A stretch of 64,000 nt of DNA, from contig JANQYI010000009.1 in assembly GCA_030728985.1 (NCBI GenBank), positions 160,243 through 224,242 of the forward strand. Reading direction: 5' to 3'. The stretch comes from Burkholderiaceae bacterium (GTDB lineage Bacteria > Pseudomonadota > Gammaproteobacteria > Burkholderiales > Burkholderiaceae_B). The notes beneath the pieces are model-generated. The model was given only the letters and a program-made list of their open reading frames with translations, ran no database searches and had not been told where the DNA came from. Position 1 is the stretch's first letter; each line of letters opens with the position of its first letter. Positions 1 to 8,336 of this stretch are shown here, piece by piece. A program made the translations under genes and the position numbers.

Positions 1-13
1 TCTGGCAAAACAC

Positions 14-1300
14 TCATGTCGAACGTCCTTGCTCAAAAGCTGTGGTAAAAAATTCGGTGCGTCCAAAATTACCAGACTTCAACGCCACATGAATCTGTCT
101 GCCTGAAGAGCGGACGTAGCCCGCACACCACGGCACACCAGGGTCAATCTGAGCACCAATGTGTAATTGCGTCATCCCGAGCGCCTGTACGACCGCGCCT
201 GAAGTTTCACCCCCGGCGACGATGAGCTGGCCAACCCCTTCTTGGACGAGACCCAGCGCAATCTTTGCGAGGGTGGCTTCGATGAGCGCGCCCGCCTGCT
301 CAACGCCCAAGCGGCTCTGTGCTGCCTGCAAGGCCTCGGGTGCGACGGTTGAGTAGATCAAAAGTGGCTGCTCCCCAAGCCTGGAGCCCGCCCAAGCAAG
401 TGCTTGTTGGGCAAGCAGCTCCACAGCGTCGACACCCTTGACTAAACTCAATGGATCGATCACAAAATGGGCGCCTCCTTTTGACACAAAATCCGCGACC
501 TGCGCATTGGTGGCCCGCGAACAACTGCCAGACAAAATCGCTCTCTTACCTGAGGCAGGGACCAGCGCGGCCGCACGGGGATTAGGCTGTATCGAAAAGT
601 TGCTAGGTAAACCTAGCGCCAAACCCGACCCCGCTGTCACCAAGGGCATATCAGCGAGCGCCGGCGCCAGTCTAAAGAGGTCCTCATTGCTAATAGCATC
701 GACTATCGCGATGCCGATGCCCTGCTGTCGCAACTCGGCGATACGCGCTCGAATGGCGTCTGCTCCTCGCGACACCACCGCGTAATCAATCAAACCAACG
801 CGTTGCTGAGTTTGCGGGGTCAGTACACGCAATAGATTGGGATCCCTCATCGGGGTCAAAGGATGATTTTGCATACCACTCTCATCGAGCAACACATCCC
901 CCACAAATAAATGCCCCTTGAAGACTGTTCGACCCACGTCGGGAAATGCGGGGGTGGCGATCGTAAAGTCCGTCTTTAACGCCTCCATCAGCGCATCGAT
1001 CACCGGGCCTATATTGCCCTGTTCTGTCGAGTCGAAGGTCGAGCAGTATTTGAAATAAATTTGTCCTGCCCCTTGTGCCCGGAGCCAGGCACATGCATTG
1101 AGAGACTGCGCAACAGCCTCGGCGGGCGGGATCGTACGGCTTTTGAGCGACACCACGACGGCATCGACCTCCGCGTCTAAAGGCTTCTCGGGCACTCCGA
1201 TCGTCTGCAAAACACGCATGCCTGCTCGAACGAGGTTATTCGCCAAATCGGTGGCGCCGGTAAAGTCATCTGCAATACAACCCAACAACACCTGCTTCAT
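14..1300 (-). CDS. Four-carbon acid sugar kinase, OtnK/DUF1537 family
   Basis: Predicted cytosolic kinase that phosphorylates a four-carbon sugar acid (threonate or erythronate class) in a catabolic pathway. The N-terminus carries the family signature CIADDFTGATDLANNL (residues about 8-23). The C-terminal half has the glycine-rich nucleotide-binding segment VAGGETSGAVV (about 361-371) and ALKSGNFG near the end. The ORF track begins 24 codons upstream, but the ATG at 1300 follows an AGGTGG ribosome binding site, and the resulting 428 aa fits the family. The gene is divergent from a TRAP transporter, which probably imports its substrate. Its usual partners (a sugar-acid dehydrogenase and a PdxA2-like or aldolase enzyme) are not in the window and may lie beyond the left edge. 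The family is clear; the exact substrate cannot be read from the sequence. Confidence 0.88.
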   Translation of the reverse strand: MKQVLLGCIADDFTGATDLANNLVRAGMRVLQTIGVPEKPLDAEVDAVVVSLKSRTIPPAEAVAQSLNACAWLRAQGAGQIYFKYCSTFDSTEQGNIGPVIDALMEALKTDFTIATPAFPDVGRTVFKGHLFVGDVLLDESGMQNHPLTPMRDPNLLRVLTPQTQQRVGLIDYAVVSRGADAIRARIAELRQQGIGIAIVDAISNEDLFRLAPALADMPLVTAGSGLALGLPSNFSIQPNPRAAALVPASGKRAILSGSCSRATNAQVADFVSKGGAHFVIDPLSLVKGVDAVELLAQQALAWAGSRLGEQPLLIYSTVAPEALQAAQSRLGVEQAGALIEATLAKIALGLVQEGVGQLIVAGGETSGAVVQALGMTQLHIGAQIDPGVPWCAGYVRSSGRQIHVALKSGNFGRTEFFTTAFEQGRST

Positions 1301-1515
1301 TGATTGTCCACCTGAAAGAAACCCAATAAGAATAGAAGGATAAGATCTATTCTGATAATTGAAACAAACCAAGGGATTTTACCTAGCCTCAAACACACTA
1401 TTTTCCTCTAGGATCAGGATTCATTACAACAATAACGTCGCAGCGAACAACAAAATAAAATTTTATGGTTCGCGGCGTCAAATAGACGCCCAATCATCCA
1501 GATTTGGAGACATCT

Positions 1516-2496
1516 ATGAAGCTTTTACGAAACGCAACCCTCGTCCTGGCAGGCGCAATGACGATGGGCTTAGCTGCTACTGCTTTCTCACAAACTGTCA
1601 TGCGCAATAGTATCTCGGTCGCGCAAAATTCACATCAGGGTGTTGGCATTGATGTATTGGCCAGAGAAGTAGAGAAAGGCACCAACGGTCGAATCATTAT
1701 TAAAAACTTTTATTCAGGTAGCCTAGGTGGAGAAAGAGAAAGTATCGAGTCGGTTCAACTCGGTACACAGGAACTCACGGGCACTAGCACTGGACCCGTG
1801 CCAAATTTTGTGCCTGCTGTTCGTATTTTAGATATTCCTTTCTTATTTCGTGACAAAGCGCATGCACGTGCCGTGCTAGACGGTCCGATTGGTCAAGCCA
1901 TGCTCAAGGAGTTTGACAGTAAAGGTTTCAAGGCACTAGCTTGGTCTGAGAATGGTGTGCGACACATGACCAACAGCAAGAGACCCGTCAATGGACCCGA
2001 TGATTTGAAAGGTCTCAAAATGCGTACCATGGAAAATCCCATCCATGTCGCGGCTTACAAGGGCTTTGGAATTATCACCACACCAATGGCATTCCCTGAG
2101 GTTTTTACTGCCTTGCAACAAGGTGTTGTGGATGGTCAAGAAAACCCTCTTTCAGTCATTATGGCTGCAAAGTTTGACCAAGTACAAAAGCACATGACTT
2201 TGACAGGTCACGTCTACAGTCCCGCCATTTTTCTGATGAACAAAGCCGCTTTTGACAAGTTGTCGCCCGCCGATCAAAAGGTGTTCTTAGAGGCGGCCAA
2301 GGTTGCCTCTCAGGCTCAACGCGCCCGCGTTGATCAAGACGATGCGAATGGTGTGGCTGAGTTACGCAAGAAAGGCATGCTGGTGGTAGAAAATGTCGAC
2401 AAAGCTGCCTTTATCGCAAGACTAAAACCCGTCAATGCACAATTCGAAAAAGAGTTTGGTAAGAACAAGATCGACGCTATCCGCAACTACAAGTAA
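1516..2496 (+). CDS. dctP: TRAP transporter solute-binding protein, DctP type
   Basis: Periplasmic solute receptor of a tripartite ATP-independent periplasmic transporter. A Sec signal peptide covers about residues 1-26 (basic start, hydrophobic core, cleavage near TAFSQ). The mature part has the DctP pattern, including PMAFPEVFTALQQGVVDGQE, which is diagnostic of the family. Length is 326 aa. The ORF track starts at a TTG at 1504; the ATG at 1516 is preferred because GGAGA lies just before it and the signal peptide then begins properly. It heads dctP-dctQ-dctM and is divergent from the OtnK-type kinase, so a C4 sugar acid is the likely cargo. The gene is visibly richer in A+T than the central-metabolism genes (22 G/C in the 60 bases from 1681), which may reflect transfer or simply different codon use. 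Confidence 0.92.
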   Translation: MKLLRNATLVLAGAMTMGLAATAFSQTVMRNSISVAQNSHQGVGIDVLAREVEKGTNGRIIIKNFYSGSLGGERESIESVQLGTQELTGTSTGPVPNFVPAVRILDIPFLFRDKAHARAVLDGPIGQAMLKEFDSKGFKALAWSENGVRHMTNSKRPVNGPDDLKGLKMRTMENPIHVAAYKGFGIITTPMAFPEVFTALQQGVVDGQENPLSVIMAAKFDQVQKHMTLTGHVYSPAIFLMNKAAFDKLSPADQKVFLEAAKVASQAQRARVDQDDANGVAELRKKGMLVVENVDKAAFIARLKPVNAQFEKEFGKNKIDAIRNYK

Positions 2497-2512
2497 TCTA
2501 TCGTGACCTGTC

Positions 2513-2542
2513 ATGGGCGTAGCGCGTAAGTGCTACGCCCAT
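2513..2542 (+). terminator. Intercistronic hairpin between dctP and dctQ
   Basis: Perfect 11-bp stem (ATGGGCGTAGC paired with GCTACGCCCAT) with an 8-base loop, 17 bases after the dctP stop, followed by TTCTTCTG. There is no long T run, so it is more likely a partial terminator or mRNA-stabilising structure that makes the binding protein more abundant than the membrane subunits, as is common in binding-protein operons. The hairpin is seen directly; its role is inferred. Confidence 0.6.
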
Positions 2543-2558
2543 TTCTTCTGGATTCAGA

Positions 2559-3053
2559 ATGAAACAGTTTTTGCTTTCCATAGAAAACCTGACTACCCGT
2601 ATCTCATTGGTGGTTGCCTGCTTGATGATGGCGCTCGCCGTGACACTCGGACTCTTTCAGGTCATCATGCGGTTTGTGCTTGAAATTCCCGCTGAATGGA
2701 CAGAGGTTCTTATTCGCTTCAGTCTGATCTGGATGGTATTTATGGGGATCCCCTATGCTTTTAGAGTGGGCGCAATGGTGAGCGTTGATGTACTTTCACG
2801 CTTGGTTGGTCCGGTTGCCAAACGCTTTTTATCATTTTGCACCTGCATCGCAGCACTGACTTTAATGATATGCATTATCTGGTGGGGCTGGGACTATGCC
2901 ACCCGAGGCCGCATGCAAAGTGTGATAGGCCTTGAGGGCGTCACAATGTTTTGGGCTTACCTCGCTTTACCCGTTGGGGGACTTTTCAGCATACCTGCGA
3001 TTGTGGCGCAGTTTTTTGATTCCAGAAATAGTGAATTGGAGACTGCACAATGA
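2559..3053 (+). CDS. dctQ: TRAP transporter small permease, DctQ type
   Basis: Small inner-membrane subunit of the TRAP transporter, 164 aa with four hydrophobic segments (about residues 15-37, 50-68, 88-108 and 128-148). Between the first segments it has the family-typical stretch VIMRFVLEIPAEWTEVLIRF. It pairs with DctM to couple substrate uptake to an ion gradient. Its stop overlaps the dctM start by four bases (ATGA), pointing to translational coupling. Assignment rests on topology, the family stretch and position between dctP and dctM. Confidence 0.9.
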   Translation: MKQFLLSIENLTTRISLVVACLMMALAVTLGLFQVIMRFVLEIPAEWTEVLIRFSLIWMVFMGIPYAFRVGAMVSVDVLSRLVGPVAKRFLSFCTCIAALTLMICIIWWGWDYATRGRMQSVIGLEGVTMFWAYLALPVGGLFSIPAIVAQFFDSRNSELETAQ

Positions 3054-4324
3054 GCCTGACCATGCTGATTACGATGATGCTTTGCTTTACGCTGACGATT
3101 TCTGTCGCAGTATCGATCGGACTGGCTGCTGTATTGGGTATTCAGGTCGCCAACATCAATATGTTAATAGCAGTCAAAGAGATGTTTAACTCTCTTAACA
3201 AATTTCCTTTGGCAGCGATTCCCTTTTTTATTCTCGCTGGCAATCTCATGGAAACGGGCGGTATTTCGCGACGGCTGGTGGAGTTCGCTAAAAGTATTGT
3301 GGGTGGAGTGCAAGGCGGACTGCCAATGACTTGTGTGCTGACCTGCATGATTTTTGCGGCAGTATCGGGTTCGAGCGTAGCGACAACCTTTGCCATTGGA
3401 GCCATCTTAATTCCAGCCCTGATCAAGCACGGCTACCCCACGAACTACGCGGCTGCCCTTCAAGCGACAAGCGCGGAATTGGGCGTCGTGATACCTCCGT
3501 CTATTCCTCTCATTTTATATGGTGTAGCGGCAGAGGTATCGATCGGAGAATTATTTGTCGCAGGGTTTGGTCCAGGTATTTTTATCGGTTTATCTCTGAT
3601 GCTGTTTGTCCACCTTTACTGCCGATGGAAAGGCTGGGGCAAGAACGACGGCGACGGCAGATTGAGTGTTGGACATGCCACCATTCAAGCAGCTTGGGCC
3701 TTATTGATGCCCGTCATCATCTTAGGTGGTATTTATGGCGGAATATTCACGCCAACCGAAGCCGCGGCTGTTGCCGTTTTTTACGCCCTCTTCGTCGGCA
3801 TGGTGGTGTATCGCGAAATTAAGCCGCAGAATTTATTTTCAGTTCTCAAAAAATCTGTCGTGTCTAGCGCGGTCATCATGTTCATCATCGCTAACGCTGG
3901 ATTATTTGCATTTTTATTAACGCGAGCAGGCGTCCCTGGTGATATCGGACGTTGGCTTAGTGTGGTGCTAGATTCTCCTGTCATGTTTTTACTAGGTGTC
4001 AATATCGCCCTGTTTGTGATTGGCATGTTTATTGAAACCAGCGCGGCAATCCTTGTCTTGGCTCCCATCCTGGTGCCGGTTGCGATGCATTTTGGTGTCG
4101 ATCCCGTCCACTTCGGACTGATTATGGTGATTAACCTTGCCATGGGGATGATCACGCCTCCTTTCGGCGTGAACTTGTTCGCCGCTTGTACAATCGCGCG
4201 AATCTCTATCGATCAAATCATTGGGCGACTCGTTCCTTTTATTGTGGTGATATTTTGTTGCCTGATGATGGTCACTTACTTTCCTTCCATCTCACTGACC
4301 TTGAGGGATTTAGTTTACAAGTGA
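3050..4324 (+). CDS. dctM: TRAP transporter large permease, DctM type
   Basis: Large transport subunit in the inner membrane, 424 aa with about eleven to twelve hydrophobic helices. It contains DctM hallmarks such as NKFPLAAIPFFILAGNLMETG near residue 48, SGSSVATTFAIGAILIPALI near residue 106, and GMITPPFGVNLF near the C-terminus. Length is normal for the family. It overlaps dctQ by four bases and ends the transporter operon. Ion coupling and substrate are not readable here; the neighbouring OtnK-type kinase suggests a sugar acid. Confidence 0.93.
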   Translation: MSLTMLITMMLCFTLTISVAVSIGLAAVLGIQVANINMLIAVKEMFNSLNKFPLAAIPFFILAGNLMETGGISRRLVEFAKSIVGGVQGGLPMTCVLTCMIFAAVSGSSVATTFAIGAILIPALIKHGYPTNYAAALQATSAELGVVIPPSIPLILYGVAAEVSIGELFVAGFGPGIFIGLSLMLFVHLYCRWKGWGKNDGDGRLSVGHATIQAAWALLMPVIILGGIYGGIFTPTEAAAVAVFYALFVGMVVYREIKPQNLFSVLKKSVVSSAVIMFIIANAGLFAFLLTRAGVPGDIGRWLSVVLDSPVMFLLGVNIALFVIGMFIETSAAILVLAPILVPVAMHFGVDPVHFGLIMVINLAMGMITPPFGVNLFAACTIARISIDQIIGRLVPFIVVIFCCLMMVTYFPSISLTLRDLVYK

Positions 4325-4368
4325 GTGCAGCATCATTGATTTGCTGCGCACTGCAGAGGTCGATCACC

Positions 4369-4905
4369 ATGAAGACGCCTACGACCATTTATTACGGACA
4401 CGCTCCGACCCCCTTTGGCACCGGACTGATCGGCTGGACTGAGCAGGGTCTTTTGCTGCTGCACCTACAGCAAACAAGAAATACGCAGCTTCATGAAACG
4501 CTGTCTTCGGCCTACCCGGATAGCATCCTGATCCATTCCGGCCGCGAAGCCATCGAAAGACTTGATCAAGCTTTCCAGTATGGTCGACCTGGTCATGCTT
4601 TACACAAGCCCGCACTCATGCTGCAGGGCACTGCGTTTCAGCTCAAAGTCTGGCAAGCCCTAAGAGGTATACCCTTCGGAGAGGTCCGAACGTATGGAGC
4701 CCTCGCTGAATCGCTCGGACACCCGGGAGCTGCACGCGCGGTCGGCACCGCCATCGCGGCCAATCAACTCGCCTATGTCATCCCTTGTCACCGCGTCATA
4801 CGCGCCTCTGGCGATAGCGGTCAATACCGCTGGGGAGCCGAACGAAAGGCTCAAATGCTTGCTTGGGAAACCCGCCAACTTGCGGACTCGCACGCCGCCC
4901 GTTAG
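4369..4905 (+). CDS. ogt: Methylated-DNA--protein-cysteine S-methyltransferase
   Basis: Suicide DNA repair protein that moves methyl groups from O6-methylguanine (and O4-methylthymine) to its own cysteine. The active-site motif IPCHRVI is intact (Cys about residue 140), preceded by the helix-turn-helix region FQLKVWQALRGIPFGEVRTYG. The ORF track opens at 4186 inside dctM; the ATG at 4369 lies 9 bases after AGAGGT and gives 178 aa, normal for a single-domain Ogt with no Ada domain. The gene follows dctM by 44 bases in the same direction but is functionally unrelated. Confidence 0.93.
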   Translation: MKTPTTIYYGHAPTPFGTGLIGWTEQGLLLLHLQQTRNTQLHETLSSAYPDSILIHSGREAIERLDQAFQYGRPGHALHKPALMLQGTAFQLKVWQALRGIPFGEVRTYGALAESLGHPGAARAVGTAIAANQLAYVIPCHRVIRASGDSGQYRWGAERKAQMLAWETRQLADSHAAR

Positions 4906-4944
4906 CATTTGACGACAATTTCACCAAAACAAGGACACAGACAC

Positions 4945-6057
4945 ATGAGTCAGCTGTTTACGCCTATCAATATCGGCCCGCTTACACTCCCGAATCGCAT
5001 CGTCATTGCACCGATGTGCCAGTACTCGGCAGAACATGGCAAAACGACTGACTGGCATACGATACACCTTGGCCATATGGCGCTCTCAGGCGCAGGTTTG
5101 CTTATTATCGAGGCGACAGCCGTTGAGGATATCGGACGGATTACGCATGGCTGCGTGGGTCTCTACTCCGATGAGACCGAGGCAGCGCTCAAAAAGACCA
5201 TTGACATCGTGCGGCAATACGCGTCCATGCCCATCATGATTCAGCTGGCGCACGCAGGTCGCAAGGGTTCAAGCGCCCGCCCCTGGGAAGGTGGACAACT
5301 GATTTCGCTCAAGGACGGAGGCTGGCAATCGGTCGGCCCCTCCGCCATCCCACAACTGCCAACGGAAACACCCCCGCTAGCCCTCGACAAGGCGGGCCTG
5401 GCCCGTATTCGCGAGGCCTTTGTGGACTCTGCCAAGCGCGCTCTACGTATCGGTTTTGACGGGATCGAATTGCACGGCGCGCACGGTTATCTATTGCACC
5501 AGTTTTTATCTCCGATCGCCAACCAGCGTACGGACGAGTACGGTGGCTCGCTGGCTAACCGCATGCGCTTTCCACTCGAGGTCTTCGACGCAGTGCGTGC
5601 CATCACGCCAAAGACAACGAGTCTGGGAATCCGCATCTCAGCGACGGATTGGGCCGAAGGTGGCTGGACACCAGAGCAAAGCGTTGAGTTTTGCAATATG
5701 TTGAAAGCCCGTGGCTGCGACTTTATCGATGTGTCGAGCGGCGGAGTTTCACACCAGCAAAAAATCCCTTTAGGTCCAAAATATCAGGTGCCGCTGGCCA
5801 CGACGATCAAAAAAGGCACGGGACTGCCCACCATGGCAGTAGGACTCATTACCGAGGCCAAAGAGGCCGAGGAAATCATCGCCACCGGCGAAGCCGATAT
5901 GGTAGCGCTTGCGCGTGGCATGCTGTATGACCCGCGCTGGCCTTGGCACGCTGCGGCTGAGTTGGGTGCCTCCATTCAGGCACCCAAACAATACTGGCGT
6001 TCACAGCCGCGCGGTTTGACCACCCTGTTTGGTGATGCCAAAACAGGCGGACGTTAA
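4945..6057 (+). CDS. NADH:flavin oxidoreductase, old yellow enzyme (YqjM/NamA/XenA class)
   Basis: FMN-dependent ene-reductase that reduces activated C=C bonds of enals, enones or nitro compounds using NAD(P)H. The YqjM-class redox-tuning cysteine is present in APMCQYS (Cys25), and the substrate-binding histidine pair is in ELHGAHGYLLHQF (His177, His180). The FMN-phosphate region lies near VALARGMLYDPRWPWHAA. Start is the ATG at 4945, ten bases after AAGGA, rather than the TTG at 4909; this gives 370 aa. Its last four bases overlap the 3' end of the convergent yajQ gene. The physiological substrate is unknown. Confidence 0.92.
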   Translation: MSQLFTPINIGPLTLPNRIVIAPMCQYSAEHGKTTDWHTIHLGHMALSGAGLLIIEATAVEDIGRITHGCVGLYSDETEAALKKTIDIVRQYASMPIMIQLAHAGRKGSSARPWEGGQLISLKDGGWQSVGPSAIPQLPTETPPLALDKAGLARIREAFVDSAKRALRIGFDGIELHGAHGYLLHQFLSPIANQRTDEYGGSLANRMRFPLEVFDAVRAITPKTTSLGIRISATDWAEGGWTPEQSVEFCNMLKARGCDFIDVSSGGVSHQQKIPLGPKYQVPLATTIKKGTGLPTMAVGLITEAKEAEEIIATGEADMVALARGMLYDPRWPWHAAAELGASIQAPKQYWRSQPRGLTTLFGDAKTGGR

Positions 6058-6536
6058 TCCCGGAAATTATTGAACTGAAGCGGCAGTGGCACATCCACTT
6101 TTTTTAGCAACGCGATCGCCTCTTGGAGGTCGTCGCGTTTTTTACCCGTCACGCGTAATTTTTCACCCGTGATTTGTGACTCGACCTTGAGTTTGGCCTC
6201 TTTCATGGCCGCAATCAGTTTTTTAGAGATCGGCTGCTCGATACCTTGTTTGATCGTAATTTTTTGACGGGCGCCTCCCAAGTTTTCCAAGGGGTCCGCG
6301 ATATCCATGGAGCGAACATCGATCCCACGCGCACTCAAGCGACTGCGCAAAATATCCAGCATCTGTTTGAGTTGAAAAGCGCTCGAGGCGGCCTGGGTCA
6401 CGACAAATCCCTCAAGCTCGAATTTGGCGTCGGTGCCCTTAAAGTCAAAACGGGTCGATAGCTCGCGATTGGCTTGATCGACGGCGTTGGTCAACTCGTG
6501 TTTATCGACCTCAGAAACCACATCAAAAGAAGGCAT
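6054..6536 (-). CDS. yajQ: YajQ family nucleotide-binding protein
   Basis: 160-aa protein of the YajQ/UPF0234 family, two ferredoxin-like domains. The start MPSFDVVSEVDKHELTNAVD and the end VDVPLPLQFNNFRD are typical of full-length members. Some relatives bind cyclic di-GMP and act with transcription factors; whether this one does cannot be seen. The start at 6536 is supported by an AGGA ribosome binding site about 8 bases upstream. It is monocistronic and convergent with the old yellow enzyme gene, overlapping it by four bases. Confidence 0.93.
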   Translation of the reverse strand: MPSFDVVSEVDKHELTNAVDQANRELSTRFDFKGTDAKFELEGFVVTQAASSAFQLKQMLDILRSRLSARGIDVRSMDIADPLENLGGARQKITIKQGIEQPISKKLIAAMKEAKLKVESQITGEKLRVTGKKRDDLQEAIALLKKVDVPLPLQFNNFRD

Positions 6537-6606
6537 AACGAAATCCTGACAAAAGTAAGAAGTTCATTTTAGAATACAACGACCATAGATACGTAGGAAG
6601 ACCAGC

Positions 6607-7467
6607 ATGGCAGACTGTACTGGCGTCATCAGCCAGATGTATATATATCCAGTGAAGTCTTGTGCGGGCATCGAAGTCTCGGAGTCCCTCCTTCACAAAA
6701 CGGGGCTTTCCTATGACCGTGAGTGGATGATTGTCGACCAGGACGGTCAGTTTGTGACGCAGCGTCAGATTCCGCACATGGTGTGGATCACCCCCAGACT
6801 GACCGCAGACGCCTTATATCTGAGCGCCCCCGACCACCCTGAGGTCAGGGTCGCACTCAATACTGGTGGTACCCCCAGACAAGTGACAGTCTGGCGCGAC
6901 ACCCTGATCGGCGACGATATGGGGGACGACGCCGCGGCCTGGCTCGATGTTTTTTTGTCTGTGCCGGGCAAGCAGTATCGCTTGATTCGGTTCTCACCCC
7001 AGTCCACCCGAATCTCCGCCAGAGAGTGGACCGGTGAACTCGTGGCGCACAACATGTTTAGCGATGGCTTTGCGCTACTCGTTGTGACGCAACGCGCCTT
7101 GGAGGTGTTCAATGAGCGTCTCATAGAGCACGGGCATGACCCGGTCGATATGTTGCGCTTTCGGCCCAATCTCGTACTCGAGGGTCTAGACGCGCACGCC
7201 GAGGACGAGCTTGCCAATATGATGCTCCATACTGCGAGCGGACTGATCGACCTCAAATTGGTCAAACCCTGTGGCCGTTGCCCCATCCCAAATATCGACC
7301 CTTATACCGCCACAAGCGCACCCGAAGTCATGGAAACTCTGGCCACCTACCGTCGCTTGAATCAGATGCAAGATGCGATCTGTTTTGGTATGAATGGCAT
7401 CGTATTGACGGGCGCAGGGCAAATGATCCGCGTCGGTCAACCCTTTGAGGCTGAACTGGCTGTTTGA
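6607..7467 (+). CDS. MOSC domain protein with N-terminal MOSC beta-barrel
   Basis: 286-aa protein with an N-terminal MOSC_N barrel (starting VISQMYIYPVKSCAGIEV) and a C-terminal MOSC domain. It resembles the N-hydroxylated-substrate reductases YcbX and mARC, which hold molybdenum cofactor through a conserved cysteine; the candidate is in KPCGRCPIPNIDPYT (Cys222 or Cys225). Unlike E. coli YcbX there is no C-terminal [2Fe-2S] domain, so an external electron donor would be needed. Start ATG 6607 follows AGGAAG. It stands alone; the molybdenum hydroxylase operon 7 kb away could share cofactor supply, but no link is shown. Confidence 0.87.
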   Translation: MADCTGVISQMYIYPVKSCAGIEVSESLLHKTGLSYDREWMIVDQDGQFVTQRQIPHMVWITPRLTADALYLSAPDHPEVRVALNTGGTPRQVTVWRDTLIGDDMGDDAAAWLDVFLSVPGKQYRLIRFSPQSTRISAREWTGELVAHNMFSDGFALLVVTQRALEVFNERLIEHGHDPVDMLRFRPNLVLEGLDAHAEDELANMMLHTASGLIDLKLVKPCGRCPIPNIDPYTATSAPEVMETLATYRRLNQMQDAICFGMNGIVLTGAGQMIRVGQPFEAELAV

Positions 7468-7572
7468 CCCGCCTGAGCTAAGAAGTCTTGCAAGGAGCCG
7501 CACAATGTTAAGCTTGAGTCGACTATTTCTTCCAAAGGCTTTGACGCAAATCCGCACAAGGATGCCACTCTC

Positions 7573-7731
7573 ATGATCATGATGCTGCCTTTTTTAACCG
7601 CTCTGGTCACCATAGTCTTGGCGATACGTGGCGCCAGAATGCCCGCGATCATCGGCTGGGGCGTGACTTTTATTATCTTTGTGGTGTGGCTGCAGTACCA
7701 CATGACAGACAAACTCAATCTTTCTTTCTGA
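7573..7731 (+). CDS. Short membrane protein, DUF5993-like (missed by ORF track)
   Basis: A 52-codon reading frame, too short for the supplied track. It encodes MIMMLPFLTALVTIVLAI..., a first hydrophobic segment (about 4-18), a short basic stretch, a second segment (about 24-40), and the tail HMTDKLNLSF. I recognise this layout and the D.LNLSF tail as the DUF5993 family, usually found beside DsbB-like genes; that recall is not checked by a search. It ends 8 bases before the DsbB-like gene, so the two are probably co-translated. AAGGA at 7558-7562 serves as ribosome binding site; ATGs at 7579 or 7582 are alternative starts. Likely role: inner-membrane partner in thiol redox. Function unproven. 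Confidence 0.75.
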   Translation: MIMMLPFLTALVTIVLAIRGARMPAIIGWGVTFIIFVVWLQYHMTDKLNLSF

Positions 7732-7739
7732 GGTCGGTC

Positions 7740-8336
7740 ATGGATTATTCAAGTCGCACGCACAGCGCAACGGGTCAAGGTTTATCATTTTGGTTTAACG
7801 CCCTAGCCCTGGCGGGTGTCTGCGGCTCGCTACTGATGGCACTGTATTGGCAAGTCGTATTTAACGAACTGCCCTGCCCGCTCTGTCAGCTGCAGCATGT
7901 CGCACTCACGCTGGCCGGGATCGGCATGATGCTCAATGTTCGCTTTGGTCCCTCCGCCGTGCACTACGCCATCATCCTGGCCTCTGCACTTGGAGGGGCT
8001 GTAGCCTCAGCGCGTCAAGTCTTGTTGCATATCGCGCCCGGTGACACTGGCTATGGCTCGACGCTTTTTGGACTGCACTTTTATACCTGGGGCTTTATTT
8101 CTTTTGTCCTGATGCTGGTGTTTTGCACTGTGATGCTGTGCATCGATCGCAATCAGCTCTCAGCGCCACGTGTGCAACTCTCGAACCGTCCTCAAGCGAA
8201 TACGCGCATCGCCTTTCTCTTGATGGGTCTCTTTGTGCTGATCACCATCGCTAACCTCATCAGCGCGCTCATGGTCTGTCAATTTGGTTCCTGCCCGGAC
8301 AATCCGACCGAGTATCTCTGGAAATTTGGCTTTTGA
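7740..8336 (+). CDS. DsbB-like disulfide bond formation protein
   Basis: 198-aa inner-membrane protein with four or five hydrophobic helices and two cysteine pairs placed as in DsbB: CPLC after the first helix (Cys46/Cys49) and MVCQFGSCPD near the end (Cys180/Cys185). Such proteins pass electrons from a periplasmic thiol oxidase to quinone. The second pair is at the extreme C-terminus, unlike E. coli DsbB where it is in a central loop, so this is the divergent DsbB-like subfamily. The ORF track begins 18 codons upstream; ATG 7740 removes an unlikely polar extension and sits 8 bases after the DUF5993-like gene. The stop overlaps the TTG of the next gene. Confidence 0.82.
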   Translation: MDYSSRTHSATGQGLSFWFNALALAGVCGSLLMALYWQVVFNELPCPLCQLQHVALTLAGIGMMLNVRFGPSAVHYAIILASALGGAVASARQVLLHIAPGDTGYGSTLFGLHFYTWGFISFVLMLVFCTVMLCIDRNQLSAPRVQLSNRPQANTRIAFLLMGLFVLITIANLISALMVCQFGSCPDNPTEYLWKFGF

